Below, in pieces: positions 16,815 through 24,151 of a DNA stretch of 33,570 nucleotides (positions are counted from its first letter, which is position 1; the number at the start of each line of letters is the position of its first letter). The stretch is taken from the NCBI GenBank assembly GCA_035316325.1, contig DATHJB010000186.1, forward strand, positions 1 to 33,570, given 5' to 3'. A model generated the notes under the pieces. It saw nothing but the letters and a program-made list of their open reading frames with translations, did not search any database and was not told the DNA's origin. The position numbers and the translations under genes are program-made. Source of the DNA: Acidimicrobiales bacterium. GTDB lineage: Bacteria; Actinomycetota; Acidimicrobiia; Acidimicrobiales; VFJN01.

Positions 16815-17581
16815 CCGGGCGGCTGGCCGGGAGGGTGGTGCTCGTGACCGGAGCCGGGTCCGGCATCGGTCGGGGCGTCGCGCTCGCGGCTGCGGATGCC
16901 CGGGCCTCCGTGGCGCTGGCCGTCCGCCGGCCCGAGGCGGCCGCCGACGTCGCCGCCGAGATCGACCGCCGCGGTCCGACTCCGGCGCTGGTGGCGGGCT
17001 GCGACCTCACCAGCGCCGGGGCGGCCGCGGCGGCCGTTGCCGCGACCGTCGAGCGGTTCGGGCGGCTCGACGCCGTCGTCCACAGCGCCGCCAGCAACTC
17101 GTCCAGCCAACCCGTCGAGCTGGAGACGGCCGACCTCGGGCTGTGGGACGAGCAGCGCACGATCGCCCTCGACGCCGCCGCCGAGCTGGCCCGGGCCGCC
17201 CACCGGCACCTGCGCGCCACCCGCGGCGCCGTGCTGCTGATGACCTCGCCCGCCGGCATCGCCGGCAGCGACCGCCTGCCCTTCTACGCCATGGCGAAGG
17301 GCGGCCAGCGCGGCTTCGTCAAGGCCCTGGCCCACGAGTGGGGCCCCGACGGCATCCGGGTGAACGCCCTGGCCCCGCTGGCGCTGTCGCCGGCGCTGGA
17401 GTCGGCCTTCGCCGCCGAGCCCGCCCTGGAGCCGGCGCTCACCGGGCGCATCGCCCTCGGCCGCCTGGGCGACGCCGAGCTCGACGTCGCCCCCGCCGCC
17501 GTGTTCCTGTGCAGCGACGACGCCCGCTACGTGACGGGCCAGACCCTGGTGGTGAGCGGTGGACGCTACACAGCCCTCTGA
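16811..17581 (+). CDS. Short-chain dehydrogenase/reductase (SDR)
   Basis: This 256-residue SDR has an intact TGAGSGIG at 13-20, Ser146 (MTSPAG) and Tyr159-x-x-x-Lys163 (YAMAK). The NNAG motif appears as HSAA (91-94), a mild deviation. The end has the usual DDARYVTGQTLVVSGG segment. Arg39 and Arg40 after the second strand (AVRRPE) suggest NADP(H). The GTG at 16811 overlaps the TGA of the degenerate SDR, so the two are made stoichiometrically and may form a heteromer. This is the last gene of the long operon; an inverted repeat follows. The substrate is unknown, though gene order suggests a hydroxyacyl or hydroxy-acid intermediate. Confidence 0.93.
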   Translation: MTGRLAGRVVLVTGAGSGIGRGVALAAADARASVALAVRRPEAAADVAAEIDRRGPTPALVAGCDLTSAGAAAAAVAATVERFGRLDAVVHSAASNSSSQPVELETADLGLWDEQRTIALDAAAELARAAHRHLRATRGAVLLMTSPAGIAGSDRLPFYAMAKGGQRGFVKALAHEWGPDGIRVNALAPLALSPALESAFAAEPALEPALTGRIALGRLGDAELDVAPAAVFLCSDDARYVTGQTLVVSGGRYTAL

Positions 17582-17594
17582 CCCCGCCCCCCAC

Positions 17595-17645
17595 CGAAAC
17601 TTCGACAGGAATGGTCGCTATGGCGCCGCTGGTGTCGAAGTTTCG
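17595..17645. terminator. Long inverted repeat between convergent genes, probable bidirectional terminator
   Basis: Perfect 13-bp arms CGAAACTTCGACA (17595-17607) and TGTCGAAGTTTCG (17633-17645) flank a 25-base loop that contains a further GGCGCC palindrome. It lies between the stops at 17581 and 17682, with no other function apparent. The arms are notably AT-richer than the surroundings. A small dispersed repeat is an alternative to a simple terminator. Confidence 0.65.
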
Positions 17646-17681
17646 TGGTGGTCGTCGCGCCCCGGCCGTCCGGTCGGCGGT

Positions 17682-18440
17682 TCAGCGACCGGTCCAGCGG
17701 GGCGGGCGCTTCTCGACGAACGCCCGCGGGCCCTCGCGGGCGTCGGGGCCGGCGGCGACGGTGGCGGCCACCGGGCGCAGCGCGGCGTAGGAGTCGTCCA
17801 GGTCGCGGCGAACCTGGCGGTGCACCGTGGCCTTGATGGCGGCGACGGCGGCGGGGGAGCAGCGCCCGATCTCGTCGGCCAGCTCGCGGGCCCGGTCGAG
17901 CAGCCCGTCGGGCGCCACCAGCTCCTGCACGAGGCCGCTGCGCAGGGCCCGCGCCGCGTCGATGCGGCTGCCGGTGAGCTGCAGGTAGAGCGCCTCACCG
18001 GGCGGCACCAGCCGGGCCAGCATGTGCAGGCCGAACCCGGCGAGCGACCCGGTGCGGGGTTCGGGCAGCCCGAAGGTCGACCGGGGCGTGGCGATGCGGA
18101 TGTCGGCCTGCAGCGCCCACTCCAGGCCGCCGCCCAGGCAGTAGCCGTCGATCGCGGCGATCACGGGCTTGCGGAGCAGAGGCGGCGGCTCGTCCTCGGT
18201 GACGATCACGGGCTCGTCGTCGCCCTTGGCGGCCGAGACCCGCAGGTCGGATCCCACGCAGAACGCCCGGCCGCCGGCACCGGTGAGGATGGCGACGCGC
18301 CGCTCGTCGTCGGCGTCGAAGCGGTCGAGCGCCGCCCGCAGCTCGCGGTAGCCGTCGGGGGTGAGGGCGTTGAGCACCTCGGGCCGGTCGATGGTGACCA
18401 GCGCCGTCGGCCCCTCGACCGCGTAGGTGATGCCGTGCAC
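17682..18440 (-). CDS. Enoyl-CoA hydratase/isomerase family protein
   Basis: This is a 252-residue crotonase-fold enzyme. Oxyanion-hole segments are RAFCVGSDL (58-66) and YCLGGGLEWA (100-109). Both glutamates used by hydratases are present, Glu107 in GGGLEW and Glu127 in FGLPEP. Syn-hydration of an enoyl-CoA is therefore plausible rather than only isomerase or hydrolase chemistry. The length matches single-domain family members. The GTG at 18440 is preceded by AGGAGG (18445-18450) and by a promoter with a palindrome at 18472-18501. It is divergent from the acyl-ligase-like gene, implying shared control in CoA-ester catabolism. The true substrate is unknown. Confidence 0.92.
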   Translation of the reverse strand: MHGITYAVEGPTALVTIDRPEVLNALTPDGYRELRAALDRFDADDERRVAILTGAGGRAFCVGSDLRVSAAKGDDEPVIVTEDEPPPLLRKPVIAAIDGYCLGGGLEWALQADIRIATPRSTFGLPEPRTGSLAGFGLHMLARLVPPGEALYLQLTGSRIDAARALRSGLVQELVAPDGLLDRARELADEIGRCSPAAVAAIKATVHRQVRRDLDDSYAALRPVAATVAAGPDAREGPRAFVEKRPPRWTGR

Positions 18441-18471
18441 GGGTCCTCCTTCCGAACTGCGTTCCCGGATC

Positions 18472-18501
18472 AGTACACAGTGTTCTGGGCGGGAGAGTCA
18501 A
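18472..18501 (-). promoter_or_regulatory. Promoter with overlapping operator, enoyl-CoA hydratase / acyl-ligase divergent region
   Basis: On the minus strand TTGACT (18496-18501) and TGTACT (18472-18477) are spaced by 18 bp. The 15-mer AGTACACAGTGTTCT (18472-18486) is an odd-centred palindrome with six of seven pairs matching, and it covers the -10 box. This is a typical repressor site, probably for a TetR-type protein, and could control both divergent genes. Confidence 0.5.
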
Positions 18502-18513
18502 CGGCGGTGGCCG

Positions 18514-20079
18514 GTGGCTGACCTCCTGGTGCGCGACCTGTTCCGCAACGCCGCGGCGGCGGTGCCCGACCGCGTGGCCGCGGTCCACGACGGCGCCGGG
18601 CTCACGTTCGGCGAGCTGCACCGGCGGGGCCGGGCGGTGGCGGTGGCCCTGGCCCGGCGGGGCGTGCGCCGGGGCGACCGAGTGGTCGTCTGGGCCGGCA
18701 CCACGCTCGACCAGCTGCCGGTGTTCGTGGCCCTGGCCGAGCTGGGCGCCGTCTACGCCCCGGTCAGCGGCCTGTTCACCGTCGACGAGGCCGAGCCGCT
18801 GGCGGCCCCGCTCCGCCCCGCGCTGCTCCTGGTCGACGGCCCACGGGCGGCCGACGCCCCGGCTCTCGCCGCCCGCCTCGACGCCCCCTTCGCCGCGGTG
18901 GGGAGCGACCTGGCACCGGACGACGCCGACAGCGCTGCGTTCGTGGCGCCGGAGCTGAGCGAGGACGACACCCACGCCGTGTTCTTCACCAGCGGGAGCA
19001 CCGGGCGGTCGAAGGGCGTCGTGCTGTCGCACCGGGTGAGCTGGCTGCGCTCGCACCCGGGCGCCCTGGTCGAGCCCCGCGGCCCGTTCGTCTGCCCCTA
19101 CCCGATGTTCCACATGGCCGTCTGGACCCAGGCCCTGCAGCAGTGGCACGCCCGGGGGACGATCGTCTTCACCACCGGCGACGCCGCCGACATCTGCGCC
19201 GCGGTCACCGAGCACCGGGCCGAGCGCATCAACGCCATCCCGGGCGTGTGGCGCCGGATCGTCGCCCACATGGCGTCCCTGGATCCCGGGGTCGACCACG
19301 ACCTGGGCAGCCTCCGCTTCGCCGACACCGGTACGTCGGCCACGCCGCCCGACCTGCTGGCGGCGCTGCGGAAGCTCCTGCCGCAGGCCCAGATCCGGGT
19401 GTTCTACGGCTCCACCGAGACCGGCGCCGCCACGATGCTGGCCGACGCCGACCTCGAGCGGAAGCCCGGCAGCGCCGGCGCCGTGGCCCCGTTCACCGAG
19501 ATCCGTCTCTCGGCAGAGGGGGAGCTGCAGGTGCGGGGCCCGCAGGTGTTCGACGGCTACCACGACGACCCGGCCGCCAACGCCGAGGCCTTCACCGGCG
19601 ACGGCTGGTACCGCAGCGGCGACCTGGCCGAGCTGGACGACGAGGGCTTCGTCACCATCGTGGGCCGCACCGGCGACCTGATCCGCACCGGCGGCGAGGC
19701 CGTGGTGCCGGGCGAGGTCGAGGCGGTGGTCGTCGAGCACCCGGCCGTGGGCGAGGTGGCGGTGGTGGGCCTGCCCGACCCGAGCTGGGGGCAGCTGGTG
19801 TGCGCGGTGGTCGTGCCTGCCGCGGGTCACGAGGCGCCGACGGTCGACGAGCTGGCGGGATGGAGCCACGACCGGCTGGCTCGCTTCAAGCGACCCCGCC
19901 GGGTGGTGGCGGCCGACGCCCTGCCCCGCACCCCGTCGACCGGCCAGGTGCAGCGCCGCCGGCTCGCCGCCCTGATCGCCGCCGCCGACACGTCGATGAG
20001 GGGAAACAACGTTCTGAACATTACAATTGCGGTTTCGGACGACGCAGGCGAGGGAGGGCCGCCGTGGAGCGCCAGCTGA
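18514..20079 (+). CDS. AMP-forming acyl-CoA synthetase-like protein with Gln at the catalytic Lys position
   Basis: This is a 521-residue ANL-superfamily protein. The P-loop-like motif [13 protein letters not shown] lies near residue 155, YGSTETGAA near 306-314 and [15 protein letters not shown] near 365-379. The hinge region is [20 protein letters not shown]. At the C-terminal A10 motif, where TGK is expected, it reads TGQVQ with Gln478 (codon at 19945) in place of the catalytic Lys. Adenylation may therefore be weak or rely on another residue. The GTG at 18514 starts just before the usual N-terminal helix. Its last 16 bp overlap the next gene; its C-terminal tail beyond about residue 490 is unusual and coincides with a candidate promoter. 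Confidence 0.85.
   Translation: MADLLVRDLFRNAAAAVPDRVAAVHDGAGLTFGELHRRGRAVAVALARRGVRRGDRVVVWAGTTLDQLPVFVALAELGAVYAPVSGLFTVDEAEPLAAPLRPALLLVDGPRAADAPALAARLDAPFAAVGSDLAPDDADSAAFVAPELSEDDTHAVFFTSGSTGRSKGVVLSHRVSWLRSHPGALVEPRGPFVCPYPMFHMAVWTQALQQWHARGTIVFTTGDAADICAAVTEHRAERINAIPGVWRRIVAHMASLDPGVDHDLGSLRFADTGTSATPPDLLAALRKLLPQAQIRVFYGSTETGAATMLADADLERKPGSAGAVAPFTEIRLSAEGELQVRGPQVFDGYHDDPAANAEAFTGDGWYRSGDLAELDDEGFVTIVGRTGDLIRTGGEAVVPGEVEAVVVEHPAVGEVAVVGLPDPSWGQLVCAVVVPAAGHEAPTVDELAGWSHDRLARFKRPRRVVAADALPRTPSTGQVQRRRLAALIAAADTSMRGNNVLNITIAVSDDAGEGGPPWSAS
20008..20027 (+). promoter_or_regulatory. Internal operator/-10 element before the oxidoreductase genes
   Basis: A short AT-rich patch inside the end of the ligase gene holds AACGTTCTGAACATT (20008-20022), an odd-centred palindrome with six of seven pairs. 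It is followed directly by TACAAT (20022-20027), a good -10 box 37 bp before the GTG at 20064. No convincing -35 is present, so activation or leaky internal initiation is possible. Confidence 0.4.
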
Positions 20080-20645
20080 TGATGACGGGGATCGGCGGTC
20101 AGGGCGTCCAGCTCGCCGCCCGCGTCGTCACCTTGGCGGCGCTGGCCGAGGGCCGGCACGTCCAGCTGTTCGGCAGCTACGGCGGCATGATGCGCGGCGG
20201 CGACACCGGCGCCACCATCGTCGTCGGCGACGGGCCGGTCGAGTCGCCCCCGACGATCGCCGCCACCTGGTCGGCCATCGTCATGCACCACGACTACTGG
20301 GAGCCCACCCAGCGGCGCCTCCGCCCCGGCAGCGTCGTGCTGCTCAACTCCACCGTGTTCGACAAGCCCGTCGACTGGTCCGGCCTGCACCTGGTCGAGG
20401 TGCCCGCCACCGAGCTGGCCGGCACCGTCGGATCGGTGATGGCGGCGTCGATGGTCATGATCGGCGCCTACGCCGCGGCCACCCGGCTGGTCCACCTCGA
20501 GGGCCTGGTCACCGGCATCGGCGAGGCCCTCCCCGAGTACCGCCGGCAGCACCGCGAGCTCAACGAGCGCGCCGTGCGGGCCGGCTACGAGCTGGTCGCC
20601 GCCCCGGTCGCCGAGGCCTGGCCCGCCCCGGAGACGGTGACGTGA
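20064..20645 (+). CDS. 2-oxoacid:ferredoxin oxidoreductase, gamma subunit
   Basis: This 193-residue subunit belongs to the pyruvate/ketoisovalerate oxidoreductase gamma family (PF01558). The hallmark [13 protein letters not shown] lies at residues 9-21, and [19 protein letters not shown] follows. The gamma domain sits at the interface with the alpha and beta subunits and is proposed to help bind CoA. The GTG at 20064 is chosen because it gives the canonical N-terminus directly before MMTGIGGQG; it overlaps the ligase end by 16 bp. AGGGAGGG at 20050-20057 is a plausible ribosome site. Its stop overlaps the ferredoxin-subunit GTG. The set gamma-ferredoxin-alpha-beta forms a four-subunit enzyme. 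Confidence 0.92.
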   Translation: MERQLMMTGIGGQGVQLAARVVTLAALAEGRHVQLFGSYGGMMRGGDTGATIVVGDGPVESPPTIAATWSAIVMHHDYWEPTQRRLRPGSVVLLNSTVFDKPVDWSGLHLVEVPATELAGTVGSVMAASMVMIGAYAAATRLVHLEGLVTGIGEALPEYRRQHRELNERAVRAGYELVAAPVAEAWPAPETVT

Positions 20646-20917
20646 GCGCGGGTGCGGGTGCAGGCGACAAGGTGCTCGTCCGGGGCACGGTCGTGATCGA
20701 CACCGAGCTGTGCAAGGGCTGCGACCTCTGCATCGACGCCTGCCCACCCCGCGTGCTGGTGATGACCGAGGGCGGGGTGGTCAACGGCCGCGGCTACGCC
20801 TACCCGCAGCTGCTCCCGGGCTGCACCGGCTGCCGGGCCTGCTCGCAGATCTGCCCTGACTTCGTCTTCCAGGTCTACAAGTACGCAACTCCGATCGAGC
20901 TGGAGGTCGGCCCGTGA
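20642..20917 (+). CDS. 2-oxoacid:ferredoxin oxidoreductase, 2[4Fe-4S] ferredoxin (delta) subunit
   Basis: This 91-residue electron-transfer subunit has two complete cluster motifs: [12 protein letters not shown] (residues about 24-35) and [12 protein letters not shown] (about 61-72). Each supplies Cys-x2-Cys-x2-Cys-x3-Cys-Pro. It would pass electrons from the thiamine-diphosphate centre to free ferredoxin. The start GTG at 20642 overlaps the gamma stop, and its own stop overlaps the alpha-subunit GTG, so the subunits are co-translated. It is separate rather than fused to another subunit, as in four-subunit VOR/KOR/POR enzymes. Confidence 0.94.
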   Translation: MSAGAGAGDKVLVRGTVVIDTELCKGCDLCIDACPPRVLVMTEGGVVNGRGYAYPQLLPGCTGCRACSQICPDFVFQVYKYATPIELEVGP

Positions 20918-21999
20918 ACGCCCCCGCCCCCACCCATCGCCTGCTGGAGGGGTGCGAGGCGATCGCCGAGGCGATGGTCGTCGCCGGCTGCCGCTTCTTC
21001 GCCGGCTACCCCATGACGCCGTTCACCGAGGTGCTCGAGCACATGAGCCGCAAGCTGCCCGAGGTCGGCGGCGTGTGCATGAACGCCGAGAGCGAGATCG
21101 AGGCCGTGGGCATGGCCTGGGGCGCAGCCGCCGGCGGCGTCCGGGCAGCCACCGGGTCGACCGGCCAGGGACTGTCGCTCATGCAGGAGTCGCTCGCCGA
21201 GCTGACGATGGCCCGCCTGCCCCTGGTGGTGCTCAACATGGCCCGGGCCCAGGGCGACTACTTCCAGGCCACCCGGGGCGGCGGCCACGGCGACTACCGC
21301 CACATCGTGGTCGCCCCCGCCGACGTGCCCGAGGCCGTGCAGCTCATGCAGCTCGCCTTCCACCTCGCCGAGGTGTGGCGCAACCCGGTGCTGTTCTTCG
21401 GCGACTACTACCTGGCCCACACCACCCAGTCAGTCGACGTGGCGCCGGTCGACTTCGGCCCCGAGCCCGCCCGCGACTGGGCGCTCGACGGGTCGTCGGG
21501 GGGCAGCGGCCACGCCCGCCTCCTGTCGCCGCTGGGCGACCACAAGCAGCGCGACGACGTCGGCTACGACCTGTCGACCTACTTCACCCGGGTCGCCGCC
21601 GCGGTGGGCACGATGGCCGCGACCGTCGAGCCGCTGGTCGAGGTGGAGGCGTGCGACGACGCCGAGGTCGTGGTGGCGGCGTTCGGCAGCCCCGCCCGCT
21701 ACGTGAAGGCCGCCGCCCGGGACCTGCGGGCCGAGGGGCACCGGGTGGGGTTCGTGCGGCCGATCACGCTGTTCCCGTTCCCGTCGGCGGTCGTGGCCGC
21801 GGCGGCCGAGGGCGCCCGGGCGGTCGCCGTGTACGAGAACAACCAGGGCCAGATGATCGACGACGTGCGGCTCGCCGTGCTGGGCCGGGCGCCCGTGCAG
21901 TTCATCGGCGGGCTGAGCCTCGACGGGTCGGGCTTCGGCATCGCCCCCGACCTCGACGTCGACGTCATGCGGGCCCGCATCGAAGACGTCCTGGCCTGA
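20914..21999 (+). CDS. 2-oxoacid:ferredoxin oxidoreductase, alpha subunit
   Basis: This 361-residue subunit has the pyrimidine-binding and transketolase C-terminal type domains. The N-terminal domain shows [28 protein letters not shown] and [18 protein letters not shown], carrying the conserved Glu that activates thiamine diphosphate in this family. [15 protein letters not shown] and [19 protein letters not shown] follow. The C-terminal domain begins near residue 245 ([10 protein letters not shown]) and includes [10 protein letters not shown] and VYENNQGQM. The GTG start overlaps the ferredoxin-subunit stop. Sequence style is closest in my reading to 2-oxoglutarate or branched-chain 2-oxoacid enzymes rather than pyruvate, but that call is soft. 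Confidence 0.94.
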   Translation: MNAPAPTHRLLEGCEAIAEAMVVAGCRFFAGYPMTPFTEVLEHMSRKLPEVGGVCMNAESEIEAVGMAWGAAAGGVRAATGSTGQGLSLMQESLAELTMARLPLVVLNMARAQGDYFQATRGGGHGDYRHIVVAPADVPEAVQLMQLAFHLAEVWRNPVLFFGDYYLAHTTQSVDVAPVDFGPEPARDWALDGSSGGSGHARLLSPLGDHKQRDDVGYDLSTYFTRVAAAVGTMAATVEPLVEVEACDDAEVVVAAFGSPARYVKAAARDLRAEGHRVGFVRPITLFPFPSAVVAAAAEGARAVAVYENNQGQMIDDVRLAVLGRAPVQFIGGLSLDGSGFGIAPDLDVDVMRARIEDVLA

Positions 22000-22008
22000 G
22001 GAGCTGCC

Positions 22009-22815
22009 GTGTCAACGTCGCCCCCGTCCCATCCCGAGCTGCGGATCGTCCCCACCGACGCCCCGCCCGACATCCCGGCCCGCCTGGTCGACGACTTCAC
22101 GCCCCGGCTCATCGACGTCGGCGAGCACCACCTGTGCCCCGGCTGCGGCGAGCCGGTGGCCATGCGCACGATCCTGGAGGCGGTCGAGGAGGTCGACGCC
22201 GTCCAACGGGCCGTCGCCGTGTTCGGGGTGGGGTGCTACACGGCGTTCTCGAACAACCTCGACGTCGAGGTGCTGCAGGCGCTCCATGGGCGGGCGCCGT
22301 CGGTGGCGACCGGGCTCAACCGGGTGCGGCCCGAGGTACTGATCTTCACCATCCAGGGCGACGGCGACCTGGCCAACGAGGGCCTCCAGGAGGCGATCCA
22401 CGCCGCCGCCCGGGGCGAGCGCATCACCCTGTTCATGCTCAACAACGGGGTGTTCGGCGAGACCGGCGGGCACATGACCACCACGACCGTGCTGGGTCAG
22501 CGGACCAAGACGTCGGTGGGCGGGCGTGACGCCGAGCTGCACGGGCGGCCGCTGCAGGTGGCGGAGCTGCTGGCGGGGATCGACGGGTCGGCTTTCGTCG
22601 CCCGGGGGGCGGTGAACAACGCCGGCAACGTCGCCCGGACCAAGCGGATGGTGCTCCGGGCGTTCGAGACCCAGCTGTCGGGGGCGGGCTTCTCGTTCGT
22701 GGAGATCCTCACGATGTGCCCCACCGGGTGGTTCGTGGAGACCGAGGAGGCGCCCGACTACATCGACGACCAGCTCAGCCCCGTCCACCCTCTCGGGATC
22801 CTGAAAGAGGCCTGA
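22009..22815 (+). CDS. 2-oxoacid:ferredoxin oxidoreductase, beta (thiamine diphosphate) subunit
   Basis: This 268-residue catalytic subunit has CPGCG at residues 43-47, the N-terminal Cys motif near the [4Fe-4S] cluster in this family. The thiamine-diphosphate/Mg motif starts with GDGDLANEG and ends with LNNGVFGETGGH. The family usually has Asn-x-x-Tyr-x-Met-Thr-Gly-Gly; here Phe and Glu replace Tyr and Met, which may affect the substrate pocket. The GTG at 22009 is preceded by GAGGAG (21998-22003), which also overlaps the alpha stop region. It ends directly before the next SDR. With the three preceding subunits it should decarboxylate a 2-oxo acid to its acyl-CoA while reducing ferredoxin. 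Confidence 0.94.
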   Translation: MSTSPPSHPELRIVPTDAPPDIPARLVDDFTPRLIDVGEHHLCPGCGEPVAMRTILEAVEEVDAVQRAVAVFGVGCYTAFSNNLDVEVLQALHGRAPSVATGLNRVRPEVLIFTIQGDGDLANEGLQEAIHAAARGERITLFMLNNGVFGETGGHMTTTTVLGQRTKTSVGGRDAELHGRPLQVAELLAGIDGSAFVARGAVNNAGNVARTKRMVLRAFETQLSGAGFSFVEILTMCPTGWFVETEEAPDYIDDQLSPVHPLGILKEA

Positions 22816-23613
22816 GTGGGCGTGGAGGTCGCGCTCGACGGGCGGGTCGCGATCGTCACCGGGGCGGCGGCGGGCATCGGGCGGGCGACCGCGCTGCTGC
22901 TGACCGACGCCGGGGCGCGGGTGGCGCTGTGCGACCGCGACGAGGCGGCGCTGGCGGCGGTCGCACGGGAGGTGGGCGAGCGGGCGGGTGGCTCGTCGCC
23001 GCTGTGGCAGGCGTTCGACGTGCGCGACGGGGCCGCGGTGGAGGCGTTCGTGGCGGCCGTCGTCGACCGGCATGCGCGGGTCGACGTGCTGGTGAACAAC
23101 GTCGGCGGCACCTTCGCCGCCCCGTTCCTCGACGTGTCGACCCGGGCCGAGGCGGCGCTGATCGCGGAGAACTTCACGCAGGTCACGGCGTTCGTCCGGG
23201 CGGTGGTGCCGGTGATGCCCGCCGGGTCGGCGATCGTCAACCTCACCTCGGTCGAGGCCCACCAGGCCGCCCCTGGCTTCGCCGTCTACAGCGCCATGAA
23301 GGCGGCGGTCGCCAGCCTCACCGCCACGCTGGCCCTGGAGCTGGCGCCCCGGGGGATCCGGGTGAACGCCATCGCCCCGGACGGGCTCGGCGGCGTCGGC
23401 GAGGATGCCGCCCGCGGCTCCTACCTGGGCTCGGGCATCCCCTACGAGCCCGCCCACCTGCCGCCGCTGGGCCGGTTCGGCTCGCCGGACGACGGCGCCG
23501 CGGCGGTGCTGTTCCTGGCCGGCGACCTGTCCCGCTTCGTCACCGGCACCACGCTGCACGTCGACGGCGGCACCCACGCGGCCGGAGGTTGGCACCGCCA
23601 CCTCGACCGGTGA
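22816..23613 (+). CDS. Short-chain dehydrogenase/reductase (SDR)
   Basis: This is a 265-residue classical SDR with TGAAAGIG at 15-22, NNVGG near 94-98, Ser145 (NLTSVEA) and Tyr158-x-x-x-Lys162 (YSAMK). Asp40 after the second strand (LCDRDE) points to NAD(H). The end has FVTGTTLHVDGG. The GTG start follows the stop of the oxidoreductase beta subunit with no gap, so it belongs to the same operon and likely prepares or consumes the 2-oxo acid or its CoA ester. Two starts are possible (GTG at 22816 or a GTG two codons later); the first is contiguous with the upstream stop. Confidence 0.93.
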   Translation: MGVEVALDGRVAIVTGAAAGIGRATALLLTDAGARVALCDRDEAALAAVAREVGERAGGSSPLWQAFDVRDGAAVEAFVAAVVDRHARVDVLVNNVGGTFAAPFLDVSTRAEAALIAENFTQVTAFVRAVVPVMPAGSAIVNLTSVEAHQAAPGFAVYSAMKAAVASLTATLALELAPRGIRVNAIAPDGLGGVGEDAARGSYLGSGIPYEPAHLPPLGRFGSPDDGAAAVLFLAGDLSRFVTGTTLHVDGGTHAAGGWHRHLDR

Positions 23614-23724
23614 GTCGCCGGCGGCGCTGGCCCCGAGCTCTTCCGCACCACCGCCACCCGCCTGTCGGACCTGATCCCCACCGCCCGCCTCACGATCCTG
23701 CTCAGGAGGGGAGGGGGAAGGTGA
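23614..23724 (+). pseudogene. Possible remnant of an alpha/beta-hydrolase C-terminus
   Basis: In the frame that continues past the SDR stop, 37 codons translate to a segment including PELFRTTATRLSDL and then IPTARLTIL before a stop. This looks like the stretch preceding the catalytic His in alpha/beta hydrolases (family pattern PE-x-FRxxAxxLAxxxPxARLxxL). No start or upstream domain remains, and the end overlaps the convergent SnoaL-like gene. Similarity is by eye only and could be chance. Confidence 0.25.
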
Positions 23725-24151
23725 GGTGGTCGCCGAGCTCGCCCACCAGGTCGACCGTGATGGTGCGCTCGGTGAAGGCCCAGCCGTCCGTCGTGCGGGC
23801 GAAGCGGTCGCGGTAGCGGCCGCTCACGATGGGCTGCAGCGGCACCGACCCGGTGGCCTGCAGCACGACGTAGGCCGAGCGGGCCGTGGCCGTGCCGCCG
23901 GCCTCGTCGACCTCGATGATCGAGTTGGCGGTCACGTGCCGGGTGCGGGGCGTGCCGTCGGCGTGGCGGCGGGTGGTGGCGGCGTACAGCGCGGTGACGG
24001 CGTCGCGTCCACGGGCGACCTCCGTGCCGGTCTCGTCGCGCAGCACCGCTCCGGCCAGGAGCTCGCCGATGCCGTCGAAGTCGCCCGAGTCGATCAGCTC
24101 GCAGTAGCGGCCGAGCAGGTTGCGGATGTCCTCGTGCGGCGGTGTCGTCAT
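23702..24151 (-). CDS. SnoaL-like (NTF2-fold) protein
   Basis: This is a 149-residue single-domain protein of the SnoaL_4/ring-hydroxylating-dioxygenase-beta-like NTF2 superfamily. Helical HEDIRNLLGRYCELIDSGDFDGIGELLA opens it (about residues 6-33, with the typical Asp-x-Gly-Asp-Phe). Then come RGRDAVTALY and HVTANSIIEVDEAGGTATARSAYVVLQ, and a C-terminal sheet GRYRDRFARTTDGWAFTERTI. These small proteins can be isomerases, hydratases or binding proteins; catalytic residues cannot be assigned here. The ATG at 24151 overlaps the LuxR regulator's stop as ATGA, so it is co-translated with that regulator. A ligand-sensing or detoxifying helper role is possible but not shown. Confidence 0.85.
   Translation of the reverse strand: MTTPPHEDIRNLLGRYCELIDSGDFDGIGELLAGAVLRDETGTEVARGRDAVTALYAATTRRHADGTPRTRHVTANSIIEVDEAGGTATARSAYVVLQATGSVPLQPIVSGRYRDRFARTTDGWAFTERTITVDLVGELGDHLTFPLPS

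Noticed and set aside
20041..20080. Frameshift between ligase and gamma subunit
   Set aside because: The 16-bp overlap is normal for coupled genes and both proteins have complete domains; no reading-frame break is needed.
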